DNA of 16,912 bases from JAJKJG01 sp036556825 (lineage in GTDB: Bacteria > Pseudomonadota > Alphaproteobacteria > Rhizobiales > Beijerinckiaceae): contig DATBIR010000172.1 of NCBI GenBank assembly GCA_036556825.1, positions 1-16,912 on the forward strand. Reading direction: 5' to 3'. Below, one piece after another: positions 1 through 8,925 of the stretch. The notes below the pieces were generated by a model, which was not told the origin of the DNA, did not search any database, and worked only from the letters and a program-made list of their open reading frames with translations. The position numbers were made by a program, and so were the translations under genes. Position 1 is the first letter of the stretch. The number at the start of each line of letters is the position of its first letter.

Positions 1-113
1 TGCACGAGAAGATCGACCATCTGATCGGGCGGCAGTGGGACCGGCTGGCCGAGATCCAGCGCATCCAGATCGAGCTTCTCGAAGAGCTGACCAAAAAGGA
101 GCAGCGGCCATGA
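1..113 (+). CDS. DUF1003-type membrane protein, C-terminal end only
   Basis: An open frame enters from the left edge and stops with TGA at 111-113, giving about 36 visible residues. They are rich in charged and aliphatic residues and contain HEKIDHLIGRQWDRLAEIQ followed by an ELLEEL helix. That pattern, a helix with Trp and repeated Ile/Leu-Gln, is what I know from the cytoplasmic tail of DUF1003 inner-membrane proteins, whose two membrane segments would lie upstream of the window. The family has no established biochemical function. The assignment rests on this tail alone, so it is a family guess. The stop is followed by a 108-bp gap before mdh, so it is probably a separate transcription unit from the TCA cluster. 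Confidence 0.6.
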   Translation, partial: HEKIDHLIGRQWDRLAEIQRIQIELLEELTKKEQRP

Positions 114-221
114 TCTGGCGGCCGGGCAGGGCGGCTTTGGCTTGAAGCTGCGCCAGACTTGAGTCAAAGAGACCCCCGACGCGGCGCGCCCTCGCGCCCT
201 CATCCAAGGATTTGCAGCCTC
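114..221 (+). promoter_or_regulatory. Leader region of the mdh-suc cluster
   Basis: This 108-bp gap precedes mdh and should carry the main promoter of the TCA cluster, but I see no convincing -35/-10 pair. A perfect 6-bp inverted repeat (GGCGCG at 183-188, CGCGCC at 193-198, loop CCCT) would form a hairpin in the untranslated leader. A short palindrome TTGAGTCAA lies at 159-167. AAGGA at 206-210 is the likely ribosome binding site of mdh, about 11 bases from the ATG. Calling the region regulatory is inference from position. Confidence 0.35.
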
Positions 222-1184
222 ATGGCCCGTAAGAAGATCGCGCTCATCGGCGCGGGACAGATCGGCGGCACGCTTGCGCATCTGGCCGGACTGAAGGAAC
301 TCGGGGACGTCGTCCTCTTCGACATCGCAGAAGGCATTCCCCAGGGCAAGGCGCTCGACATCGCCGAATCGGCGCCGGTCGACGGGTTCGATGCCCGCTA
401 CATGGGCGCTCAGGACTATGCCGACATCAAAGGGGCGGACGTGGTCATCGTCACGGCCGGCGTGCCGCGCAAGCCGGGCATGAGCCGCGACGACCTGCTC
501 GGCATCAACCTCAAGGTGATGGAAGCGGTCGGCAACGGCATCAAGCAATATGCCCCCAATGCCTTCGTGATCTGCATCACCAACCCGCTCGACGCCATGG
601 TGTGGGCGCTTCAGAAGTTTTCGGGACTTTCGCCGAAAAAGATCGTCGGCATGGCCGGCGTGCTCGATTCGGCCCGCTTCCGGCATTTCCTGGCCGAAGC
701 CTTCGACGTCTCGGTGGAGGACGTCACCGCCTTCGTGCTGGGCGGCCACGGCGACGACATGGTGCCCCTGGTGCGCTACTCCACGGTGGCGGGCATCCCG
801 CTGCCCGACCTCGTGCGCATGAAATGGACCACCCAGGAGAAGATCGACGCCATCGTCGAACGCACCCGCAAGGGCGGCGGCGAGATCGTCAATCTCCTCA
901 AGACCGGTTCGGCCTTCTATGCGCCGGCGGCCTCCGCCATCGCCATGGCCGAGAGCTATCTCCGCGACAAGAAGCGGGTGCTGCCCTGCGCCGCGCAGCT
1001 CAGCGGCCAGTACGGCATCAACGGATTGTTCATCGGCGTGCCGATCGTGATCGGCGCCAACGGTGTGGAGCGCGTCGTCGAGATCGAGCTTTCGGACGAG
1101 GAAAAGACCATGTTCGGCAAGTCGGTCGCCTCGGTGCAAAGCCTGGTCGACGCCTGCAAGCAGATCAACACGGCGCTCGCGTAA
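222..1184 (+). CDS. mdh: Malate dehydrogenase (NAD-dependent, LDH-like type)
   Basis: Oxidises malate to oxaloacetate with NAD+ in the cytoplasm, the last step of the TCA cycle. The 320-residue product has the usual length. The Rossmann loop GAGQIGG is at residues 10-16, followed by the NAD-ribose Asp34. The substrate arginines are Arg83 and Arg89 in the mobile loop (VPRKPGMSR) and Arg152, and the catalytic Asp149/His176 pair lies in LDSARF and GGHGDD. Arg83 is the residue that marks malate rather than lactate specificity. The ATG at 222 is chosen because the protein then begins MARKKIALIG as in the family and AAGGA lies just upstream. The open frame continues to 159, but the extra 21 residues are not family-like. 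sucC follows after 23 bp, so cotranscription is likely. Confidence 0.97.
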   Translation: MARKKIALIGAGQIGGTLAHLAGLKELGDVVLFDIAEGIPQGKALDIAESAPVDGFDARYMGAQDYADIKGADVVIVTAGVPRKPGMSRDDLLGINLKVMEAVGNGIKQYAPNAFVICITNPLDAMVWALQKFSGLSPKKIVGMAGVLDSARFRHFLAEAFDVSVEDVTAFVLGGHGDDMVPLVRYSTVAGIPLPDLVRMKWTTQEKIDAIVERTRKGGGEIVNLLKTGSAFYAPAASAIAMAESYLRDKKRVLPCAAQLSGQYGINGLFIGVPIVIGANGVERVVEIELSDEEKTMFGKSVASVQSLVDACKQINTALA

Positions 1185-1207
1185 CGGGTGACGGTAAGAG
1201 AGCCCCC

Positions 1208-2404
1208 ATGAACATCCACGAGTATCAAGCGAAGGCCGTCCTCAAGGAGTTCGGCGTGCCGGTGCCCCGCGGCAAGGCGGTGTTCAACGTCGACGAGGCC
1301 GAGGCCGCCGCGAAGGAGCTCGGCGGCCCGGTCTGGGTGGTGAAGTCGCAGATCCATGCGGGCGGGCGCGGCAAGGGCAAGTTCAAGGAAGCCGATGCCG
1401 GCGACAAGGGCGGCGTGCGCCTCGCCAGATCCGTCGACGAGGTCAAGACCTACGTCAAGCAGATGCTCGGCAAGACGCTGGTGACGTTGCAGACCGGCCC
1501 GCAGGGCAAGGCCGTCAACCGGCTCTATGTCGAGGAAGGCTCCGACATCGCCTCCGAGTTCTATCTGTCGGCGCTGGTCGACCGCGCCACCAGCCGCGTG
1601 TCCTTCGTTGTCTCGACCGAGGGCGGCATGGACATCGAGAAGGTGGCCCACGATACCCCAGAGAAGATCCACACCTTTTCGGTCGACCCGGCGACCGGCA
1701 TCATGCCGCATCACGGCCGCGCCGTCGCCGAGGCGCTCGGCCTGTCCGGCGACCTCGCCAAGCAGGCCGCCGACCTCGTGGCCAGGCTCTACCAGGCCTT
1801 CGTGACAAAGGACATGAGCCTCCTCGAGATCAACCCGCTGGTCTGCACCCGCGACGGCAAGCTCATCTGCCTCGACGCCAAGATCGGCTTCGATTCCAAC
1901 GCGCTCTATCGCCGCCCCGACATCATGGCCCTGCGCGACCTTACCGAGGAGGACGAGAAGGAGATCGAAGCCTCGAAATACGACCTCAACTACGTTGCCC
2001 TCGACGGTTCGATCGGCTGCATGGTCAACGGCGCCGGCCTCGCCATGGCGACCATGGACATCATCAAGCTCTACGGCGCCGAGCCGGCCAACTTCCTCGA
2101 TGTCGGCGGCGGCGCCTCCAAGGAGAAGGTCGCGGCCGCCTTCAAGATCATCACCGCCGACCCCAAGGTGCAGGGCATCCTGGTCAACATCTTCGGCGGC
2201 ATCATGAAATGCGACGTCATCGCCGAGGGCGTGGTGGCGGCGGTCAGGGAGGTCGGTCTCAAGGTGCCGCTGGTCGTGCGCCTGGAAGGCACCAACGTCG
2301 ACCAGGGCAAGAAGATCATCAACGAGTCCGGGCTCAACGTGATCTCGGCCAACGATCTCGACGACGCGGCGCAGAAGATTGTTAGTGCTGTGAAGGGAGC
2401 GTAG
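1208..2404 (+). CDS. sucC: Succinyl-CoA synthetase (ADP-forming) beta subunit
   Basis: The beta subunit of succinate-CoA ligase, which with SucD converts succinyl-CoA, phosphate and a nucleoside diphosphate to succinate, CoA and the triphosphate. The 398-residue length is standard. An N-terminal ATP-grasp fold starts MNIHEYQAK and includes the nucleotide-binding QIHAGGRGKGKF segment (about residues 48-59). LLEINPLV near 205-215 carries metal/nucleotide-binding residues. The C-terminal ligase domain shows NGAGLAMATMD and FGGIMKCDVIAEG, the phosphate/CoA-side loop. The gene normally abuts sucD; here a 714-bp reading frame separates them. The end of sucC carries AAGGGAG (2393-2399), which could serve the inserted gene, only 7 bp downstream. 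Confidence 0.97.
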   Translation: MNIHEYQAKAVLKEFGVPVPRGKAVFNVDEAEAAAKELGGPVWVVKSQIHAGGRGKGKFKEADAGDKGGVRLARSVDEVKTYVKQMLGKTLVTLQTGPQGKAVNRLYVEEGSDIASEFYLSALVDRATSRVSFVVSTEGGMDIEKVAHDTPEKIHTFSVDPATGIMPHHGRAVAEALGLSGDLAKQAADLVARLYQAFVTKDMSLLEINPLVCTRDGKLICLDAKIGFDSNALYRRPDIMALRDLTEEDEKEIEASKYDLNYVALDGSIGCMVNGAGLAMATMDIIKLYGAEPANFLDVGGGASKEKVAAAFKIITADPKVQGILVNIFGGIMKCDVIAEGVVAAVREVGLKVPLVVRLEGTNVDQGKKIINESGLNVISANDLDDAAQKIVSAVKGA

Positions 2405-2411
2405 TCAGCCC

Positions 2412-3125
2412 ATGCGCTGTTGCGCCCACGTCCTCGCGGCGCTGATCCTGCTGTCGACCTCTGCCACGGCCTCGGCAGAACTGCTGAGCGATCACGTCGT
2501 CGGTCTGTTTAAGGATGTGTGCGTTTCGCCCGCGACACCGCCGGAGATGATGTCGTCTGGAGAAAAAGCCGCGGCAGCCTTGGGCTGGAAGCTCGTGCAA
2601 TCTGGGCCCGCGCCGATCCCCGCGCTGCATAACGAGAACGGTCCCGAGCTGGCGCATGTAAGCGGCTGGGCGGCCGACTTGCCAGGAGCTCCCGGCTCTC
2701 ACGTCTTCATCTCAATCCTTGGCCCGGAGCTTCCGGATCTGAAGTATAGCTTCTGCATGATCCGACCGTCCGCGGACTTCAGACGCGAGGACCTGGTGAG
2801 CGCCGTGGAGCTTCAGATGGGCTCGCTCCTGTCGCGACTTGAGCTCAAGCGAGATGCTCGCGAGGACCGTCCTCGGGATGGCACATCAGCCGGACGGGTG
2901 CCGGCTCCAGCTTTCGTGCGACAGCCTAACGGCGCATGGGACGAGGTGTGGGTGTTCAAAGACGAGCTCAAACACGGATTGTGCGGGAAGAAGGCTACTT
3001 TCACGCGCAGTCACATTCCGCCTGAAGGGATGGTAACGATGCTCTTGTTCACCGAATTCGATGCCCCTCCGACTCATGCCGGGCATATCGATGCGACACG
3101 CTGTGACCGCCGGTCACCTTTATAG
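2412..3125 (+). CDS. Putative secreted protein of unknown function inserted between sucC and sucD
   Basis: I do not recognise a named function. The 237-residue product starts with a clear Sec signal peptide: MRCC, a hydrophobic stretch HVLAALILLS, then a likely cleavage site ASA|E after residue 22. The mature part has four cysteines (Cys37, 115, 191, 231), enough for two disulfides in the periplasm, and Trp-containing segments such as AAALGWKL that resemble small secreted proteins of unknown function seen in alphaproteobacteria. The gene fits tightly, 7 bp after sucC and 9 bp before sucD, and its TAG stop overlaps the AGGA used by sucD. Its codons are visibly less G/C-ended than those of its neighbours (for example ttt, gat, gtt, tct, gga, gaa, aaa in one short run), which hints at later acquisition. 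That it is expressed is inferred from the intact frame and signal peptide. Confidence 0.8.
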   Translation: MRCCAHVLAALILLSTSATASAELLSDHVVGLFKDVCVSPATPPEMMSSGEKAAAALGWKLVQSGPAPIPALHNENGPELAHVSGWAADLPGAPGSHVFISILGPELPDLKYSFCMIRPSADFRREDLVSAVELQMGSLLSRLELKRDAREDRPRDGTSAGRVPAPAFVRQPNGAWDEVWVFKDELKHGLCGKKATFTRSHIPPEGMVTMLLFTEFDAPPTHAGHIDATRCDRRSPL

Positions 3126-3127
3126 GA
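3124..3127 (+). promoter_or_regulatory. Ribosome binding site of sucD overlapping the upstream stop codon
   Basis: AGGA at 3124-3127 lies 7 bases before the sucD ATG. It shares two bases with the TAG stop (3123-3125) of the inserted secreted-protein gene. Ribosomes finishing the upstream gene would sit on the sucD start region, so translation of the two may be coupled. Confidence 0.6.
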
Positions 3128-3134
3128 CCTCACA

Positions 3135-4019
3135 ATGTCCATCCTTATCGACAAGAACACCAAGGTGATCTGCCAGGGCTTCACCGGCAAGAACGGCACC
3201 TTCCACTCGGAACAGGCCATCGCCTACGGCACCCGCATGGTCGGCGGCACCTCGCCGGGCAAGGGCGGCGCCACCCATCTCGGGCTGCCGGTGTTCGACA
3301 CGGTCGCCGAAGCGCGCGAGAAGACCGGCGCCGACGCCAGCGTCGTCTATGTGCCGCCGGCCGGCGCCGCGGACGCCATCTGCGAGGCCATCGACGCCGA
3401 AATCCCGCTGATCGTCTGCATCACCGAAGGCATCCCGGTGGCCGACATGGTCCGGGTCAAGCGCTCCCTGTGCGGCTCGAAATCGCGCCTGATCGGTCCG
3501 AACTGCCCGGGAGTGATGACCGCCGGCGAGTGCAAGATCGGCATCATGCCCGGAAACATCTTTCGGCGCGGCTCGGTCGGCATCGTGTCGCGCTCGGGCA
3601 CGCTGACCTACGAGGCCGTGTTCCAGACCACCAATGAAGGCCTTGGACAGACCACGGCCTGCGGCATCGGCGGCGATCCGGTCAAGGGCACCGAGTTCAT
3701 CGAGGTGCTCGACATGTTCCTGTCGGACCCGGCGACCGAGTCGATCATCATGATCGGCGAGATCGGCGGGGCCGCCGAGGAGGATGCGGCCGAGTTCCTC
3801 GCCCGCGAAGCGAAAAAAGGGCGCAAGAAGCCGATGGTCGGCTTCATCGCCGGGCGCACGGCCCCGCCGGGGCGGCGCATGGGCCATGCCGGCGCCATCA
3901 TCTCGGGCGGCAAGGGCGGGGCGGAGGACAAGATCGCCGCCATGGAAGCCGCCGGCATCCGCGTCTCGCCGTCGCCGGCCCGCCTCGGCAAGACCCTGGT
4001 CGAGGTGCTGAAAGGCTGA
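3135..4019 (+). CDS. sucD: Succinyl-CoA synthetase alpha subunit
   Basis: The alpha subunit of succinate-CoA ligase. It binds CoA through its N-terminal Rossmann-like domain and carries the phosphohistidine intermediate. At 294 residues it is full length. It begins MSILIDKNTKVICQGFTGKN, with the CoA-binding region at about residues 13-45 (GFTGKNGTFH, GGTSPGKGG). GPNCPGVM near residue 120 and the SRSGTLTYE loop near 150-160 are typical. The active-site His251 is in GHAGAIISGGKG. The ATG at 3135 has a good AGGA 7 bases upstream. The gene is complete and shows no damage, so separation from sucC by an extra gene probably does not stop complex formation. A 171-bp gap with a possible promoter follows before sucA. 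Confidence 0.97.
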   Translation: MSILIDKNTKVICQGFTGKNGTFHSEQAIAYGTRMVGGTSPGKGGATHLGLPVFDTVAEAREKTGADASVVYVPPAGAADAICEAIDAEIPLIVCITEGIPVADMVRVKRSLCGSKSRLIGPNCPGVMTAGECKIGIMPGNIFRRGSVGIVSRSGTLTYEAVFQTTNEGLGQTTACGIGGDPVKGTEFIEVLDMFLSDPATESIIMIGEIGGAAEEDAAEFLAREAKKGRKKPMVGFIAGRTAPPGRRMGHAGAIISGGKGGAEDKIAAMEAAGIRVSPSPARLGKTLVEVLKG

Positions 4020-4064
4020 AGCGGAGCCGCAGATAAACTGGATGTTGCGTGGTCCGGCCAGGGA

Positions 4065-4094
4065 CTGACGAACCTTCGTCACAATCCCTATCTT
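4065..4094 (+). promoter_or_regulatory. Possible internal promoter before sucA
   Basis: CTGACG at 4065-4070 and TATCTT at 4089-4094 are separated by 18 bases, an acceptable but weak match to a housekeeping sigma promoter. It lies in the 171-bp sucD-sucA gap, the longest gap in the cluster that lacks repeats. A short inverted repeat (AGGAGG at 4133-4138 against CCTCCT downstream of it) follows. This would allow sucAB-lpd to be transcribed apart from mdh-sucCD. It is an inference from a loose motif. Confidence 0.3.
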
Positions 4095-4190
4095 AGGTGA
4101 AATCTTTACGGCGGTCGCGGTAACCGACTTTCAGGAGGCTTCCCCTCCTCTCCCCGAAGCCCCTCCCGCGACGTTTGGAAGACAGGTCAA

Positions 4191-7181
<2,991 letters not shown>

Positions 7182-7190
7182 CGGCGGCGA

Positions 7191-7280
7191 GAGTTCTTTC
7201 CACTTGCGTGGAATCGGCTCTCGATTTTCGTTGAAACGCATTTCTTCGACGAAGCGGGACCACTTCGCCGGAAAATGCTC
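7191..7280 (+). repeat. Palindromic repeat unit 1 (diverged)
   Basis: The most diverged copy, with ten substitutions and one deleted base relative to unit 2. H1 is kept perfectly (TTCCAC 7198-7203, GTGGAA 7208-7213, loop ttgc). H2 is broken (CGGCT against AAACG). H3 carries two mismatched pairs in its inner stem. It appears to be the oldest copy. Confidence 0.85.
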
Positions 7281-7371
7281 GAGCCGTTTCCACTTACGTG
7301 GAATCGTCTCTCGGTTTTCGTTAAGACGCATTGTCTTCGGCGAAGCGGGACCGCTTCGCCGGAAAATGCTC
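7281..7371 (+). repeat. Palindromic repeat unit 2
   Basis: Nearly identical to unit 3, with three differences in 91 bases. H1 (7288-7303), H2 and the inner stem of H3 are intact. One base of the outer H3 stem is changed (GCATTGTC instead of GCATTTTC), leaving a single mismatch. Confidence 0.88.
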
Positions 7372-7462
7372 GAGCCGTTTTCACTTACGTGGAATCGTCT
7401 CTCGGTTTTCGTTAAGACGCATTTTCTTCGGCGAAGCGGGACCGCTTCGCCGGAAAATGCTT
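7372..7462 (+). repeat. Palindromic repeat unit 3
   Basis: The copy closest to sucB, with the best H3 stem: GCATTTTC 7419-7426, TT bulge, CGGCGAAGCG 7429-7438, loop GGAC, CGCTTCGCCG 7443-7452, GAAAATGC 7453-7460. In H1 the left arm reads TTTCAC (7379-7384), so one C-G pair becomes U-G in RNA and pairing is kept. Confidence 0.88.
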
Positions 7463-7470
7463 TCCATCCC

Positions 7471-7501
7471 GCGCGCGAGCGCGCTGACGAGTGACACAGG
7501 A
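7471..7501 (+). promoter_or_regulatory. Hairpin and close-set ribosome binding site upstream of sucB
   Basis: GCGCG at 7471-7475 and CGCGC at 7480-7484 form a 5-bp GC-only stem with loop CGAG, 19 bases before the sucB ATG. AGGA at 7498-7501 is the only Shine-Dalgarno-like sequence and lies just 2 bases from the ATG at 7504, closer than usual. The set-up suggests modest or structure-dependent initiation of sucB, which is inference. Confidence 0.4.
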
Positions 7502-7503
7502 CA

Positions 7504-8802
7504 ATGGCGACCGAAATCCGCGTTCCGACCCTCGGAGAATCCGTCAGCGAGGCCACCATCGGCCGCTGGTTCAAGAAGCCCGGCGATGCCGTCAAGGCGG
7601 ACGAGCCGCTGGTTGAACTCGAGACGGACAAGGTCACGCTCGAGGTGAATGCCCCGTCCGCCGGCACGCTCGGCGACATCCTCGCCAAGGAGGGAGCGAC
7701 GGTGACGCCGGGCGCGGTGCTCGGCTCGATCAGCGAAGGCGGAGCTGCGGCGGCCCAGGGGCAGAAGGCGCGCTCCGCCGAGGCGCCGCGCGAAGCGTCC
7801 GTCGCGCAGGCCGCCGGCGCCGCGGCGATCGGCGGCAAGCCGGGCGCGGCCGGCCCGACCGCGACGCTCGGTGGCCCTGAAGGTTCGGCGCTCAAGGCCG
7901 GCGATACCGGCGCCAAGGAGCATGGTCCGGCCGTTGCCCGCCTCGCGCGCGAGAGCGGCGTCGATCCCAACACCCTGGCGGGCAGCGGCAAGGGCGGCCG
8001 CGCCACCAAAGGCGACATGCTCGCCGCGATCGCGACGCAGGCGAGGAGCGTTGCGGCGCCGGCGCCGGCGCAGATGCGGGCGCCCTCCGCGCCCGACGAC
8101 GCGTCGCGCGAGGAACGCGTGCGCATGACCAAGCTGCGCCAGACAATCGCGCGGCGACTCAAGGAGGCCCAGAACACGGCCGCCATGCTGACGACGTTCA
8201 ACGACGTCGACATGGGCGCCGTGATGGATCTGCGCAAGCAATACAAGGACGTGTTCGAGAAGAAGCACGGCGCCAAGCTCGGCTTCATGGGCTTCTTCGT
8301 GAAGGCCTGCGTGCAGGCCCTCAAGGAACTCCCGGCTGTCAATGCGGAGATCGACGGCGACGACATCGTCTACAAGAACTATTACCACATCGGCATCGCC
8401 GTCGGGACCGAGAAGGGTCTCGTCGTGCCGGTCTTGCGCGATGCCGACGGGCTGTCGATCGCCGAGATCGAGAAAAAGATCGGCGATTTCGGCCGCCGCG
8501 CCCGCGACGGGCAGCTCAAGATCGACGAGATGCAGGGCGGCACCTTCACGATCACCAACGGCGGCATCTACGGCTCGCTGATGTCGACCCCGATCCTCAA
8601 CGCTCCGCAATCGGGCATCCTCGGCATGCACCGCATCGAGGATCGGCCGGTGGTGCGCAACGGCCAGGTCGTCGTGCGCCCGATGATGTATCTGGCGCTC
8701 TCCTACGACCACCGCATCGTCGACGGCCGCGAGGCCGTGACCTTCCTGGTGCGTGTCAAGGAAGCCTTGGAAGACCCGGCCCGGCTCGTGCTGGATCTGT
8801 GA
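7504..8802 (+). CDS. sucB: Dihydrolipoyllysine-residue succinyltransferase, E2 of 2-oxoglutarate dehydrogenase
   Basis: Forms the core of the 2-oxoglutarate dehydrogenase complex and passes the succinyl group from lipoyl-lysine to CoA. The 432-residue product has one N-terminal lipoyl domain starting MATEIRVPTLGESV, with the lipoylated Lys43 in ETDKVTLE. A long Ala/Gly-rich flexible linker follows (about residues 80-135), then the peripheral subunit-binding domain (GPAVARLARESGV and GKGGRATKGD, about 138-175) that holds E1/E3. The remainder is the acyltransferase domain. Its catalytic signature is SYDHRIVDGREAV at 400-412, with His403 and Asp407. A single lipoyl domain and the VPTLGESV start fit the succinyl rather than the acetyl enzyme, as does its place next to sucA. 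Confidence 0.97.
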   Translation: MATEIRVPTLGESVSEATIGRWFKKPGDAVKADEPLVELETDKVTLEVNAPSAGTLGDILAKEGATVTPGAVLGSISEGGAAAAQGQKARSAEAPREASVAQAAGAAAIGGKPGAAGPTATLGGPEGSALKAGDTGAKEHGPAVARLARESGVDPNTLAGSGKGGRATKGDMLAAIATQARSVAAPAPAQMRAPSAPDDASREERVRMTKLRQTIARRLKEAQNTAAMLTTFNDVDMGAVMDLRKQYKDVFEKKHGAKLGFMGFFVKACVQALKELPAVNAEIDGDDIVYKNYYHIGIAVGTEKGLVVPVLRDADGLSIAEIEKKIGDFGRRARDGQLKIDEMQGGTFTITNGGIYGSLMSTPILNAPQSGILGMHRIEDRPVVRNGQVVVRPMMYLALSYDHRIVDGREAVTFLVRVKEALEDPARLVLDL

Positions 8803-8821
8803 GCTGCGCTCACCTGTTTTG

Positions 8822-8910
8822 TCGTGGCCGGGCTTGACCCGGCCATCCATTTCCGACGTTTAAGCGCAACGCAGTCGCGGTTCGGATCGCCGGCGCAGGC
8901 CCGGCGATGA
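8822..8910 (+). repeat. Two-hairpin REP-like intergenic element between sucB and lpd
   Basis: Two perfect inverted repeats fill most of the 123-bp sucB-lpd spacer. The first is TGGCCGGG at 8825-8832 with CCCGGCCA at 8838-8845, loop cttga. The second is ATCGCCGG at 8886-8893 with CCGGCGAT at 8901-8908, loop cgcaggc. The surrounding wording (gtcgtggccgggcttgac near the start, cccggcgatgac at the end) is a pattern I recognise from very common dispersed palindromic repeats of Rhizobiales chromosomes. The second hairpin ends 7 bases before the lpd ribosome binding site. It may influence mRNA processing or stability between E2 and E3, which is inference. Confidence 0.8.
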
Positions 8911-8925
8911 CAGTGAAGGTTGACC

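Larger units (their letters stand above)
7191..7462 (+). repeat. Three-copy tandem array of a ~91-bp palindromic repeat between sucA and sucB
   Basis: Three head-to-tail copies lie at 7191-7280 (90 bp), 7281-7371 (91 bp) and 7372-7462 (91 bp), with no spacer between them. They start 9 bp after the sucA stop and end 41 bp before the sucB start. Each unit opens with GAG and carries up to three inverted repeats. H1 is TTCCAC/GTGGAA with a 4-base loop. H2 is CGTCT/AGACG. H3 is a long stem made of GCATTTTC/GAAAATGC plus CGGCGAAGCG/CGCTTCGCCG, separated by a 2-base TT bulge on one side and closed by GGAC. GAGC at the start and GCTC at the end of unit 2 could also pair. Palindromic intergenic elements with a similar GAAAATGC-CTTCGCCGG core are, to my knowledge, common in Rhizobiales genomes; a tandem array of three is less so. 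Confidence 0.93.

Noticed and set aside
602..1207. Upstream extension of the sucC frame through mdh
   Set aside because: It overlaps mdh in another frame with Arg-rich shadow sequence. SucC begins naturally at MNIHEYQAK at 1208.
7191..7462. CRISPR array
   Set aside because: Units of about 91 bp are directly adjacent with no unique spacers, and there are no cas genes; this is a tandem palindromic repeat.
8920..8925. TTG at 8920 as lpd start
   Set aside because: It would overlap the spacing of GAAGG (8915-8919), leaving none. The ATG at 8926 has a proper 6-base spacing and the family N-terminus MSYDLVVIG.
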